From the NCBI GenBank assembly GCA_022495005.1, contig JAGYXB010002032.1, positions 62,001-126,000 of the forward strand: a stretch of DNA of 64,000 nucleotides, in the 5' to 3' direction. Below, in pieces: positions 24,101 to 34,968 of this stretch (position 1 is the first letter of the stretch; each line of letters starts with the position of its first letter). The notes below the pieces were generated by a model that was given only the letters and a program-made list of their open reading frames with translations, ran no database searches and was not told the DNA's origin. Source of the stretch: Rhyacophila brunnea (taxonomy: Eukaryota > Arthropoda > Insecta > Trichoptera > Rhyacophilidae). Made by a program: the position numbers and the translations under genes.

Positions 24101-27100
24101 CGACCTTAATTTAATGTTGGTGCAGAGTATGCGTGAACTTCATCCAACTTGGCTTTGATCTTCATAACCGTTAACTTATTCAGATAAAAAAAGTGTTATC
24201 ACGGCATGGAACCAGTTTTTTTTCCATTACTTTGGTAAATACGAAAGTGTACGATTCAGATGCTTGCCAAATGTTAACTACGCGTCGAATTTGCATGAAA
24301 TTTTGACATTCATTTGAAAATAATTGTCAACAGTGATTTTACTTAATTATTTTGAAACTTTTTGGCTTAATTAAATACTAATTCTTACTTTTCAAGGAAA
24401 GCGACCATTCTAATTGAGTCGCTAAAATTGTTTTGGCTCTATAGCTCAAATCACACCGGCAGACTCTCAACCCGATCATGGCAGATAATCGGCATAAGGG
24501 CCGTTTCAGACGGCACACCGGTGTTCCGCTCGAATATAATAAGGAGGCCTTTGTATTCGAATAAAGGGGCATTTGTATTATGTTTGTGAATTCCCCAGAG
24601 CCAATGAGTCAACGCGTGTCCGGTACACTTTTCCGTCGGCCGCTGCATTCTCAAGCCACCGATACACTGGTTTTTATTACCGCAGCCAGTTTAATGTTTT
24701 AATTTATAACGCTAAATTATGCATTGACTCATTAGCTCTGCGGCGTTCATAAACATAATACAAATGCCCCTTTATTCGAATACAAAGGCCTCCTATATTA
24801 TATCGAGTACGACACCGGTGTCCCGTCTGAAACGGGCCTAAGAAACTTTCAGTGTAATTTGACCCTACGAAATGAATCGCGTATTTGTGCAAGGTCAGGA
24901 AAGCAATTTTGTAGGAGTTCAGGCATTTGGCATTGATATAATATTTAACTTGGAATAATAATGTCCAAACAATAATTGTCGTCTTGAAACCGCACCAACT
25001 AGCTAGGTACACAAAAGTACAGTAAGATTTAGCTATGCCTTTTACGATTATCATCTCATGACGGGTTAACACCGTTATCATGAATTCCCGAATATCACCC
25101 ATATTGCAAAGGCTGTACAATTTAATTTCCTTGCAAAGACAGTATATTACAGTGGTGGCGAACCTTTTTACGTACGCGTGCGAAAATTTCCCAAAAAATA
25201 TCGACTGTCTGACGTGCTGACCAGTTTTTCATAAGGAAAAAATGAAAAAAGTAGTTTTTAAGAAATCTACTAAAAAGATTAAAAATTTCAATTGAGTTCT
25301 TGAGGTTCTATCTTCCATCGTATTTTTGCGGAAGGCATATCTTTTATTCTTTGAATAATTTTTTCTTTGTTTTCAAACTTTTCAAAGAGATCGTGGTACG
25401 ATTTTAATCATGCTTCTTTCATAATATATATACCTCCATCAGTGAACGGTTTTTCATTTTTAGCGATTATGTTTGAGGCAAAATAACAAGTTGGTAGCTA
25501 TTATATTTGAATGATTGCAGATAAATTTCGTTAGGTTTGTTGATTGAATATTTTTATATTTTAATCGTTCGATCAATAAATTCTTCAAGCCTAAGGACCG
25601 ACATTCCAATTATATCTTTCCATTAAACATACTTATTCTTGAAGACTATTTGCCTCCTATTTTTTATACAATAGGTACGATCTGTAGTTTATGCATGCAT
25701 TTCATCGTTTCCGTTCACGCATCGATTGGTAAATATTATAGGTAAAAATAATATTAAAAACCGAAGAAAATTTGCATGGCCATATCGCCATTATTTTTTT
25801 AATATTATATACTAATACCGGGAGGAAGGACTCACTTATATCTTGGCAGACCCGTCATCCAGCATCACTTCAAGTTGGAGGAAATGTGTGACATCATGGG
25901 ACATAATTATAACACAGACACTTTAGATTCAAAACCTCCGCGCAGAGATATTTAATTACACTAAATTATACAAACATGGGTTGTAATTACATTAGGACAT
26001 TGATAATTTACAATATAGGTTTCGACGAAGATCTTAGATTAGGCACATTTTTAATTAGATACCTTGTGGTATTCACTTTTGGTTAAATTTCACGGGCATC
26101 TGTTATGTATTACAATATTTATTGATAACCGTGTGTTACTAGAGACATAATAATTGGGAGGCGGGCGATCGCAAAAGTTTGCTCATCACCCGCCTACGTG
26201 GCGGCCGTCGATGTAGGATTGGTTTCCCGAATTGACCAAATGTTCAGGAGACTAAAAAAAAATTTCATAATCCTATATTTAAATACATGGAGATATTTAA
26301 ATTGTTATTTTTACAGCATATGAATGATGTATTCATTACCATTACAAAGTAATTTAAAGAAAGGGATGGTTCTAGTCCAATTAGATACAATAAAACATTC
26401 TGCATTAAAAGGTCGATTTCGACAAAAACGGATATTCGGGAAACCAATCCTATAGCGACGGACTGCGACGGGACGCGGCTTAGGTACTTGTATTACGCGC
26501 TCTCAATGGTGGGTAGGTTGAGACTGTCGCTATTTCAAAGGGCATGTTTCAATTTAGCGGGACCTAGTCTGCTGAGGAGAGGAGCAAGAGGTGCGGGTTA
26601 CTCGAGAGATTTTTGAGTCTTTCTCGATGGTCCCCGCGCCGGTCGGTGTTCAAGGTTGCCTGAAATGTCCAGGAAGGCGTTCAGGTACTTGGCCCTGTTT
26701 TCGGCTACCGAAATGCGTGTTGCAATAATATTATTTCGTAAGGCAGGAGAGCTAAACCTTTAGTCGGGGTATCCTAGTGAGGTCTTTGATTAGATTACTG
26801 ATTTGATATGGAGTCTTGATGCGTGATTTGGGGCATACTTTGGGGGGAGGATATTTGATGACAATACTTATACATTTATTTGTAAAACTTTTTGTAAAAT
26901 CATCTTGCGTGCCATTGGTTCGCCATCCCTGGTATAGTACAACAACAAAAAATGCACATAGAAGCGAACAAAGAAAGTTGTCGTCGACGCGTAGAGCTGA
27001 TTATAAGTTAGAAGAAGGTGGAAGATTGATTGAAAGAATGGTGCGTACTCGTGCATTATTACCAGGTCGTGCTTGCGATAAATATAAATTGAGCGCATAT

Positions 27101-29261
27101 TGTGTCACATACGCTGACATTAAAACAGTAAGTTTCGCCACTGGGCTGAGTTGCTGATAATCAGGAGTCATTTTAAGCTCCATAAGGTTTATCTAAGTAA
27201 ATTATATCAATGAGTTCAGGTGAAGTTAATGTTGCGTAGATTCTTTATGTCAGACTTTGTCAGAAGTTTTCAACTCTATTTTTCAGGCAATTGTAAAAAG
27301 TGAAGTATGGCAGGGCGGTGCTTTTACTCCCCTTTGGACCAGGAAATTGAAAGAACCATGTGAACACATCACAATGTATTTTGTACTAGGGCAGTTGATC
27401 AAACCCGACAAAGAGTGTAATGTGACAAAGGTACGCACTTCAACATTATTATACTTACTTATTTCTCCTTCTTCTCCTCAGTCCATGTCCAGTCTTCTTG
27501 CGTCTTCCCAGGTCAACCCAGCATCCCTTAACTCTGACGTATATCTACACCATGTGGGTAGTATTCAGAAGCCTTCCAGAGTTCATTTGGCTTGAAGAAA
27601 GGGCAAGCCAAGTTGAGACTCTCCTGAGGCGTTTGTAGTACGTGGACGGGCCTAGTTCTAGGTGTTTCACTAATCAAGGTTACAGCCATGTAAATTGTAA
27701 GTACCTACGTAAAACAAACATTTCACCGTGGCACAGTTCGCCGTGAGCTTTCTATCGGAAAAAGAAGACCGTATACTATACAGTCTCCAATTTTATTAGA
27801 TTCAATATGAACATAATTCAATTTTCATAGCTGATTTTGACAAAATTCATGAATTCAAGAATAAAAACCCACTAACCAAACAAATAATCCAATATATTGG
27901 CTATTTTCAAAGTTTGTTTGCTGCTGGCTTCCTGTGTAAACCGACAAGAACCGTGTTTTAATTAGACATGAATTTTATATCAGTACTATACGACCCAAAG
28001 AGGTTGGACGGTCTTTAATATTACGGCCATATATTTGCGATACAACATTTCACATTTCAGTGTGATATGGCGAACTGCATACGGACAACTTTCCGGACAT
28101 GACTTAGCAAAGGGGAGGTCTCACTAAGAGGAGAATTCTACGGGCTTATTGATACAATTAGCTTTTTCCTTGGATCGGTACATAGAGTGTAAACAAAATG
28201 TTGAAACAGATAACTAGAAAATTACTCGACTACTGTCATTTCCCTCCATTTTCGAAAGTGAAAACACGCTGTCACTTTTATTCTTTGTGGTTTTCGTCTG
28301 GATTTGGTACTTGGAGGTGGACAAATAACACACCGGAATTGTGATGGAGAAACAACGAGTTTTATTTAGGTTAATACATATTATACAAATGGTTACATTT
28401 TTAATAATTTATTTTATGCGGAGGATGAAACGTGCGTGTCTACGATTTGGCTGTTTGCAGCGTTCTCCCGCGCCAAAAAATAACGGCCGCTTACAAAGCG
28501 ATCCAATGCGGCGTTGCCAATATGAAATTTTGCCGGCAACTATGTACAACGTTGCCGGTTTTTATTACTTATTTTCTTAATCGACCCTTACTATTTGTAG
28601 GCTTGATACCGATTAGGGCCTCTCCATATTCTCAGAGACATCCCCAAATGGGGACCATTTGGGAATGTAACACTACCTATACCTTTTTTATATTACAACA
28701 CCATTGGTAGGTAGATATAGTAAAAAATTACGTTGGTCCATTGAAAAACTTGGCTACACAAAATGAGTTTATCTTGGTTTTGTAAAGTTACATTTTGTGC
28801 AACACCCTTAACCCCTTCGTCCAGCACTTGGCAGTAACTTTCCTGAAGATACTTACATAGTTATCAAATTGTATGTGTATTTCATAAAAATAAGTGTTAG
28901 ATTTTCTATTATATGGCCTATCTAGCTCAGATGGTCAAATTATTTTATCCACGAGACGGATCCTTCCTTACTTAGAGCCTAACATCATAATATATGGACC
29001 ACCCTTAATTTGTTGTATGCATATTGTTTTCAGGGTGACTACGAGCTAAAAGCCTTCAATCCAAACGAACTAATGCACTCAGCCATAAACAAGTTCAACT
29101 ATGCTAAATATGCGTTTTCTTTTGAATTGCATTCTGCGAAAGGGGCTATAATGTGTATGAAGATCATAGGGGAGGCAAAGGTTGTCAAAGAGAAGAAACT
29201 ACCACCTGTGAAAGGTGCACCAGCGAAAGGTGGTAAACCACCACCACCAAAAACCGCCTAA
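21003..29261 (+). CDS. Secreted ML/CheA-like (MD-2-related/DUF1091-type) protein, complete four-exon gene
   Basis: Exons 21003-21161, 23173-23337, 27287-27430 and 29034-29261 join in phase 0 throughout to give 231 codons with TAA at 29259. Residues 1-19 form a signal peptide (MYAFPAIYIIFTLCGCSLG). Residues 24-43 hold a PNAK/PNAR repeat. The core has ESCTPS (about 65), GGAFTPLW (about 117), EPCEHITMYF, KPDKECNVTKGDYEL and a final FSFELHSAKGAIMCMKI strand. This order (signal peptide, early Cys, Gly-Gly-x-Phe, Pro-Cys, Cys before Gly-Asp-Tyr) resembles insect ML-domain and CheA/DUF1091 proteins, small secreted proteins binding lipids or involved in chemosensation. The C-terminus is a low-complexity tail of Pro, Lys, Gly and Ala. 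The family is inferred from pattern; the gene itself is strongly supported by consensus splice sites and paralogous exons at 2752 and 7164. Confidence 0.75.
21074..21132 (+). repeat. Coding minisatellite of 15-bp units (PNAK)
   Basis: Four imperfect units of the type CCCAAATGCTAAA encode IPNAK, PPNAK, APNAK and IPNAR just after the signal peptide. Copy-number change in multiples of 15 bp would keep the reading frame. Confidence 0.8.
21860..22185 (-). pseudogene. LINE C-terminal fragment (reverse-transcriptase tail)
   Basis: The minus-strand frame includes SQRLRWAGHVERIPEVRAPR and RPRGRPRRRWADAVEVD, the common C-terminal signature (LRW-GHV-R---, then RPRGRP--RW-D-V--D) of endonuclease/reverse-transcriptase non-LTR elements in arthropods. 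Only the last 70 or so codons remain. It lies in intron 1 of the ML-like gene, in the opposite direction. Confidence 0.85.
22555..23042. repeat. Dispersed repeat with MITE-filled site
   Basis: Ends TGTTCTGGCAGAACACACTA and TTCTGCCAGAACAGTGA are inverted relative to each other, and each holds the short palindrome GTTCTGGCAGAAC or its half. The whole sequence recurs at 41248-41492 except for a 245-bp gain here, which is the hAT MITE at 22612-22848 plus its target duplication. Confidence 0.85.
22612..22848. mobile_element. hAT-type MITE, CAGGGCTCGAAATGG family, copy 2
   Basis: The terminal inverted repeat CAGGGCTCGAAATGGA / TCCATTTCGAGTGCTG is flanked by an exact 8-bp duplication CTTTGAAG (22604-22611 and 22849-22856). 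The paralogous site at 41300 has a single CTTTGAAG, giving an empty-site proof of insertion. Confidence 0.95.
23173..23337 (+). CDS. ML-like gene exon 2
   Basis: Acceptor GTTTCAG, donor GGG-GTAAGT, 55 codons. It contains LAIESCTPSILF and KGNLIVNQDLKITG. It is the exon that recurs in two minus-strand copies at 2752-2916 and 7164-7325, giving independent support. Confidence 0.8.
24498..24838. mobile_element. PIF/Harbinger-like MITE with 3-bp duplication
   Basis: Terminal repeats GGGCCGTTTCAGACGG and CCGTCTGAAACGGGCC are flanked by TAA on both sides (24495-24497, 24839-24841). The inverted arms extend about 110 bp and include GGAGGCCTTTGTATTCGAAT. A 3-bp TAA/TTA target fits PIF/Harbinger elements; the assignment is inferred. 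Confidence 0.85.
25153..25510 (-). pseudogene. hAT transposase fragment
   Basis: The left end CAGTGGTGGCGAACCTTTTT is a typical hAT terminus. A minus-strand reading runs CYFASNIIAKNEKPFTDGG, one stop, then LKSYHDLFEKFENKEKI, resembling the A-S--IAK--KPFT-GE motif of ZBED/SCAND3-like hAT transposases. The opposite terminus was not found. It lies in intron 2 of the ML-like gene. Confidence 0.65.
26216..26450. mobile_element. Tc1/mariner-like MITE with TA duplication
   Basis: The inverted ends GGATTGGTTTCCCGAAT and ATTCGGGAAACCAATCC are flanked by TA on both sides. It sits in a GC-richer block (26160-26760) of unknown origin in intron 2 of the ML-like gene. Confidence 0.8.
26939..27128 (+). other. 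Possible coding exon of unknown family
   Basis: This open stretch ends in a good GTAAGT donor and reads RADYKLEEGGRLIERMVRTR then ALLPGRACDKYKLSAYCVTY. It lies between exons 2 and 3 of the ML-like gene, but its acceptor phase does not fit exon 2 and the ML-like core is continuous without it. It may be a relic or an exon of another transcript. Confidence 0.3.
27287..27430 (+). CDS. ML-like gene exon 3
   Basis: Acceptor TTTTTCAG, donor AAG-GTACGC, 48 codons: AIVKSEVWQGGAFTPLW, then KEPCEHITMYFVLGQ and KPDKECNVTK. It holds the two cysteines of the second half of the core. Confidence 0.78.
27535..27680 (-). repeat. Short dispersed repeat shared with 38670-38770
   Basis: On the minus strand it shares the order CAAGCCAAATGAACTCTGGA / GGAAGGCTTCTGAATACTAC with the plus-strand stretch at 38690-38745 (CAAGCCACCAACCAAATTTC ... 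GGAAGGCTGCTGAATACTAT). It begins soon after exon 3 of the ML-like gene. Class unknown. Confidence 0.5.
27687..28099 (+). mobile_element. 400-bp MITE family, copy 2
   Basis: Same block order as the copy at 18785: CATGTAAATTGTAAG at the start, TTTGTTTGCTGCTGGCTTCC, CCGACAAGAACCGTGTTTTA, AGAGGTTGGACGGTCTTTAA and an ACAACTTTCCGG end. It lies in intron 3 of the ML-like gene. Confidence 0.85.
29034..29261 (+). CDS. ML-like gene exon 4 with Pro/Lys tail
   Basis: Acceptor GTTTTCAG, then GDYELKAFNPNELMHS, KYAFSFELHSAKGAIMCMKI and the tail VKEKKLPPVKGAPAKGGK followed by a run of Pro and Lys, ending TAA at 29259-29261. No clear AATAAA was seen in the next 100 bp. Confidence 0.78.
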   Translation, partial: GDYELKAFNPNELMHSAINKFNYAKYAFSFELHSAKGAIMCMKIIGEAKVVKEKKLPPVKGAPAKGGKPPPPKTA

Positions 29262-29436
29262 TAACTCTTATTAATATTATTTTTAAATGTTATGTTCTGA
29301 CACCAACTAATGATCAAAATTTAGTGTTTTATCTGTCCTCATAGTCACATGGGCTAGATGCTTAGTCATAGTACTATTGTCGTCTAAAGCTAGGCTGTCG
29401 AAATCAGTCGTTTAGTACATGTAGACACACTATAGC

Positions 29437-29850
29437 AGTGGTCATCAAACTTTGTCGACTCACGAAACCCTTAGAATTATAAGTTTATTTTCGGGGAACC
29501 CCATCCCATCCTTAGACAAATATATCTTAAAATAATATTCAAAATAGATCAATGTGTTATAGTTACTTTATTTAAAGACAATTAAAGAAAATTATTGTAT
29601 TTTTATTTATTTTTTTAACATAAAATAATGTAATTTCACTCACTAGTAGCATCAACTCGTTCCTCAGCTGTCTCCTACCCTTGCATTTTGCATTATATTT
29701 AGTGACTGGGGTTTACTTGCATTTTTTACACAATTTGTCGAAGTCTAGCTCCATTGATGTTAACTGCAGTCGCATTTCAATTTTTTTTTTGACTCGCGAA
29801 TTTTTATTTTGACTCGCGGAACTCCCAGAGAGGTTTATTATAGAGAGGAC
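29437..29850. repeat. hAT-like non-autonomous element or remnant
   Basis: The left end CAGTGGTCATCAAACTTTGT followed by CGACTCACGAAACCC is typical of hAT termini. The right side has TTTTGACTCGCGGAAC, an approximate inverse of the subterminal block, but no clean terminus or duplication. Confidence 0.5.
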
Positions 29851-30513
29851 TATTTATAGTGACTAAATTGAGAAACCGAAGTGACAACTGTCATGATAGT
29901 CAAATGTATTATACATAAATTTCGGACACGTGTTATATTTTGTTTTAATTTCAATCGAGATTTAAGTTAGTTTTAACTAGCGCCACTCGCCTGAATTGTA
30001 TTTGTAATATGTTGACTCTTTCGACATAGTATGCCATATACGTTTCTCAAGTCTACAGTGACGTCTTTGGTGACGGTACCATTTATGTTAACAATGTTAA
30101 TAATTTTAACTATGTCATCTTTGCATCTGCCCCATAGTTTTGTCATTCCGAAATCGTTCAAACGTTTTTAACTGGTTATGTACTCGTATATACTAACATC
30201 GACTATTATTTTGTGACAGTAAGCTTATGGAAGTAGGTAATTGTAGTAAACTCCTTGAATCGGCTAGGCTTGATAATTATTTTTAGTGAGATGACACAAA
30301 ACACAAATTGCCCGAAAACTCATGATTTACAATGCATACCCCAAAATCCACGTCTCAAATTCATTTATCCAACCATCTTCGTTTTCTTATTCACTTCGGA
30401 TCATGGTCCTTTTAAATAATCTGAAAATACTGTACTCCCCCTCAAAAACAACATTCCTTCTCTTCGAGCATGCGATGGAGGTGTGTTAGTACTTACCTAA
30501 TATCTAATCTAAA

Positions 30514-30865
30514 AGTAGGTACACACGCACATTCTTGCTCGATGGTTTTACGCTGGTTCCAACATGTCTCAACGTGTGTATCATCTGGCTCCGTGGTTTT
30601 TTGTTCGACATCGAACAAATTGCGCTATCCGAAAAAGATTGAAGGTCCGTAATTCTTGCTCGATGTAATTTGAGTTAGGGAGTGAGGACGCACCGGCAAG
30701 ACTCGTTTGGCCTCTCACTCCTGGTCGAAGTCGTGACGGTGCGACGGTGGCCTCACAGCGTCTTGTGTCAAGTTGCTCGACTGTGTGGACGCAACGTCGA
30801 GCATGCTTCCAAGTCAACATGCTCGATCGAGCAAAACCGTCAAGCAAGAACGTACGTGGGTAATA
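30514..30865. repeat. MITE-like element with about 30-bp imperfect inverted ends
   Basis: The left block ACACGCACATTCTTGCTCGA followed by TGGTTTT is matched by an inverted block near 30830-30862 (AAAACCGTCAAGCAAGAACG). A second CTTGCTCGATG occurs internally. No target duplication identified. Confidence 0.55.
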
Positions 30866-31251
30866 TGCTTTATGTTACCAAATCTATGTACACACCTAAT
30901 TTATTAATTCTACAATATACTCAAGACTTTAGCATGCCCTAAACTCAAGTGACCTTAACATGACCTAACTCGGATCTTTCAGGGCATAATGTAATATTTC
31001 TAAATATAATTCATTACTTTTTTAACAAGATAATGCAACGGTTAGTATTGACATCTAGATATTATAATATAAAACCTATTTATAATCAAAATCGTATCAC
31101 AAATAACGACAACCAAATTATAGTTTTAAAATATTATAGGTGAAATAAAGAATTCGCTTTAAATTATGACATTGTTTTTTTTACAATTTTAACGGTGAAT
31201 ATGGAATATTGTCTAAATGGTAAAACATCGCTAATGCGTTACCGTTATAAC

Positions 31252-31782
31252 CAGTGATGTCCCGTGTGGGCAGGCAGGACATGCGTTGCTATGGAGCGGC
31301 ACATTGTAAAGGGCGGCGAAGAAGGATTAAATACAATAAAATTAACAAGCTTCATTAAAAAGCTTGGCTAAAAGCTCTTGGCTTAAAACTTAGCTCTTAG
31401 GTTAAAGGTATAAAAATGTTAACAACATATCTAACTATTGATGTGTTAATTGTGATACCCATTATAATACTCGTACATAAATTGCAATGGCAGTTTTACG
31501 CACAGAAAAAATAGGTACCTCTAAACCTGTCATGCGCCATAGCCCTCTAAATACCGAAAACCACTACTTTTTGAGACAAGATTTCATGGAAATTCTCAAT
31601 AGGTGTTTGTTTTTTTTTATTTAAATGTTTGGTGTATTTATCTGCTGTTTCATATAGCCGAAAATAAATAATAATAAATATAAGTAGGTAACCTTACGAT
31701 TTTGTAGACAATTTGAAATAGAAAATGAAAGGGGATGGAATTTCTAGGTCTGCGGGCGGCACTTTGCCCAATGACGTCACTG
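31252..31782. mobile_element. hAT-type MITE, CAGTGACGTCCCGTG family, copy 1
   Basis: Left end CAGTGATGTCCCGTGTGGGC, right end CCAATGACGTCACTG. GTTATAAC occurs directly left of the element and one base beyond its right end. Internal sequence includes GGGCGGC blocks common to the family. Confidence 0.8.
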
Positions 31783-32496
31783 TGTTATAACATCATGGCT
31801 ACGGATGTCAGCGTTGATTGATGGAACTACAAAGTCTCCGCTCTTTCACGTACAAATCTACACTCCGACCCTCGCTATCATCCATTAAACTACTACTATT
31901 ATTAGGCGTCAGACACACAGCACTGCAGCTGCAGTCTATCGACGCTGATCTTACTTGATTCCAAATGCATCCGATTAGAATCTCCAGTTGGATAAAGAAA
32001 AATCCAATTTGAGATTCAAATACACTCATAGAGACAGTGACGTCACGTGGCTAGCCGAAACGAATGAAAATGCCGCATCTGCAGATACATCGACGCAACA
32101 TTCAACAACAACAACAAAATTCGACGTGTCACAGTCGAGACAAATGTGTGTGTGCGACTCTGCTTAGATTACATGTATCTTTACAGCATTTAAAATGTGC
32201 CGAACTATTTTACAAGTTAGTACCATATTATTTGCTGTTACGTATTTCAACAGAACATTATCAATTCGTCGATCCTGTATATTTTGATTTTTGAGTCGCC
32301 ATTTTCATATAGGTACATAAGCACTTATATACCTACCACTGTGTGATGGCATTTAAAGTAAAAAGTAAACTGTATTTTCGTTCCTAAGTGAGATATTATA
32401 TTGGCTATCACAATTTATAGTATTAACAGACTGTTTTACTTGATTTTACTAGAAAAAATAATCACAATTTATAATCATTGTACACTGGATCAAATT

Positions 32497-32569
32497 TCTG
32501 CCAGCTGGAGGATCGAACCCGCCAGCTCTTATAGCCGATAGACGGGTGCTTTACCAACCAGGCCGCCGA
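32497..32569 (-). mobile_element. tRNA-derived SINE head, different from the Leu-like family
   Basis: On the minus strand GGCGGCCTGGTTGGTAAAGC is an A-box-like start and GGCGGGTTCGATCCTCC contains a B box. The cloverleaf is incomplete and the 3' end is not tRNA-like, so it is read as a SINE head and not a functional tRNA gene. Confidence 0.5.
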
Positions 32570-32779
32570 ATATGCTGTTTCTATATTTGCCTGGCGATAT
32601 TCCAGCGTATTGTCATTCAAATTGGCGACATCTACCATATTCTGCCTTTTTTATATTGTTCCATCGTTTATTTTATCAGCTTTGCGTATTATGTCCAACA
32701 CGCACTTTTTTATATGATTTTACCGAGGCTTTGACTGCGACTCGATGTCATATCGCCTTTTCTCTTCTAGAATGGGATC

Positions 32780-33720
32780 CGCTCATCAGGACTCCAATTC
32801 TGTTAAAAACTTTACAATTTTGCCAAGCTCTCCTGTCTTACCCACCGCCAGGGCACCTTTCAATTCGTCGACATTCTCAAGGATATCCGCAATTCGCAGT
32901 TGTACTCTGTATCGTTCATATTTAGGGCATTGTATAGCTATATGTACAATGTCCTCCAAAACATCACATTCAGAGCTGCGAACTGCTTCTTCCCATGAAG
33001 ACATCAAATCTTTTACCCAGTGACGTCCCGTGGGGGTAGGCAGATTGAACGTCGCTTGGGGGCGGCGGTTGCTCGAAGGGCGGCAAATCGAGGAGAATCA
33101 TTAGATATATATGGAAATAGGTACCTAAACTTAGTAATAACGAGAATATCTTTTCATAAAAAAATGAGCTCAGTGGTTGGAAACAAAATGTATTAATTAA
33201 CATGAAAGGTTTAACAGGAATGTATTTTTTTTTGTCGAGTTTACGATGTCTAGTTTACTTCCGTTGTTCTTGGACGTCACGTCCTTGATGACCAGCAATG
33301 ACACGTGCAGATTTGCGAATTATATTTTAGCTATAGGTAGGTACATAATAACCTAATAAATTTATCCAAATATTTTTATAAGTTGTCAGATGTATTTTTA
33401 AATGTATCTGAAACCATGGACCCGCAATATTATCTACTGAAGTAGAGATGGCATTTAAATTAAATTTAGCGGTATATATTTTGTTACTAATGTATCCATA
33501 CAACACATTTCTTAGATATTGGAGTCATGAAATGATGGTAAAAAATACTGTATAAAAATGGGGCGGCATATTGGCGCTGCTTAGGGGCGGCATTTTGTCT
33601 ATGGACGTTACTGCTTTTACCCATTGTGTGTCCTCAGCCTCAGTATCCGCTTAACCTCATTTTTCTTCAAAGGAGACTCTACAAACCAGGGTACCAACTG
33701 TCGGGATGGTAGAATGGACT
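32780..33720 (-). pseudogene. LINE C-terminal relic interrupted by a hAT MITE
   Basis: The minus-strand readings are VKRILRLRTHNG from 33614 upward, then (other frame) DTEAEDTQWVKDLMSSWEEA and HIAIQCPKYERYRVQLRIAD below 33017. This resembles the L-RLRTGH then HI---CP-Y---R--L tail of non-LTR retrotransposons. A 596-bp MITE splits it at 33018-33613 and a frameshift separates the two readings. Confidence 0.65.
33018..33613. mobile_element. hAT-type MITE, CAGTGACGTCCCGTG family, copy 2
   Basis: The ends CAGTGACGTCCCGTGGGGGT and CTATGGACGTTACTG are flanked by an exact 8-bp duplication CTTTTACC (33010-33017, 33614-33621). It is inserted in a LINE relic. Confidence 0.95.
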
Positions 33721-34168
33721 TACTCCATTTCCCCTTTTCTAGGGATGACCTATGGTGAAAATCTATTCACATGATTTCAGACTCCGATATGTACCTACTT
33801 ATTACCTATACGTATTTTTTTATGTACGATTATTACCACATAAATAAAATTTTGGCAGCCCTACAATAATGAGATGTAATTATTTTGATACAGATACCTA
33901 TCACCTTAATGACTCTGTCATTAAATAATTTATTTAGTGTCAGGACATTAATACCCAAAATCATAAAATACTTAATAACCATAAATGTTACGGCGTCATT
34001 AAAATGGTGCCGGCATTAAAATTAATGTCATTTTAAACTGTGCACATTAATCTGCCATAGAGACGGGAGCATTAATTTTAAATAGGAAATGTAATATTCT
34101 GTGACTCATCAAAAAGACCCATATTCCATAAAAAAAAAACATGTGAAGGTACCGTAGTTTACAATCTT

Positions 34169-34754
34169 CAGTGACGACCCTAGACAAAATGCCGCCCCTA
34201 GACAGCGCCAAAATGCCGCCCCATTTTTTTATACAGTATTTTTTATCATCCTTGCATGACTCCAATATCTAATAAATGTGTTGTATGAATAGGTACATTA
34301 CTAAAAAAATATATATATACAATTAAATCTATTTTAAATGCCATCTCTACTTCAATCGACAATACTCAAGTCCACGGTTTCAGATATACATTTAAAAATA
34401 CTCCTGACAACTTTCGAAACTCGCAAGTGACTGGTAAAAATATTTGGATAAATTAATTACGTTAGTATGTACCTACATATAATCCAAATATAATTCGCAA
34501 ATCTTCACGTGACGTGACGCCCAAGTACAACGGAAGTAAACTAGACATCGCAACCCCGATAAAAAATACAGTACTGTTGAACCTTTCATGTAAATTAATA
34601 CATTTTGTTTCCAACCAGTGAGCTGAAGTATTTAATTGAAAGATATAAGTTTAGGTACCTATTTCTATGTACTATTCTTCTAGATTTGCCGCCCTTCGAA
34701 TAACTGCTGCCCCCAAGCGACGCTCAATCTGCATACCCCCACGGGACGTCACTG
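34169..34754. mobile_element. hAT-type MITE, CAGTGACGTCCCGTG family, copy 3 (inverted)
   Basis: Exact duplication ACAATCTT at 34161-34168 and 34755-34762. The orientation is opposite to copy 2: the right end reads CACGGGACGTCACTG. Length 586 bp, nearly that of copy 2. Confidence 0.95.
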
Positions 34755-34872
34755 ACAATCTTGAAGAGATTTTCAATCCCGACAGGGACCGAATCTACGC
34801 TAGAAGGAACATAGGGCTAAATAATATGGCTAAATACCTACATGTTCTGTCGCCAGAAAAACTAGCTAACTC

Positions 34873-34968
34873 AGTGACGTCCCATGGGGTAGGCAGGCCA
34901 TGCGTTGCATAGGGGCGGCGAATGGAGGAACGAATACAAACATTACAACTTTTTAGGGCAGTGACGAT
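34873..34968. repeat. Fragment of the CAGTGACGTCCCGTG family
   Basis: The left end CAGTGACGTCCCATGGGGTA and about 90 bp following resemble copy 1 (ATGCGTTGC and GGGCGGCGAA blocks). The other terminus is missing. Confidence 0.7.

Noticed and set aside
24704..25120. 138-codon minus-strand open frame
   Set aside because: It overlaps the Harbinger-like MITE and intronic DNA, with no recognisable domain.
26939..27128. Inclusion of this stretch as an exon of the ML-like gene
   Set aside because: The acceptor would need phase 2 while exon 2 ends in phase 0, and the ML-like core reads continuously from exon 2 to the exon at 27287.
32497..32569. A possible tRNA gene on the minus strand
   Set aside because: A- and B-box-like motifs are present but the acceptor stem does not pair convincingly, so it was kept only as a SINE-like head.
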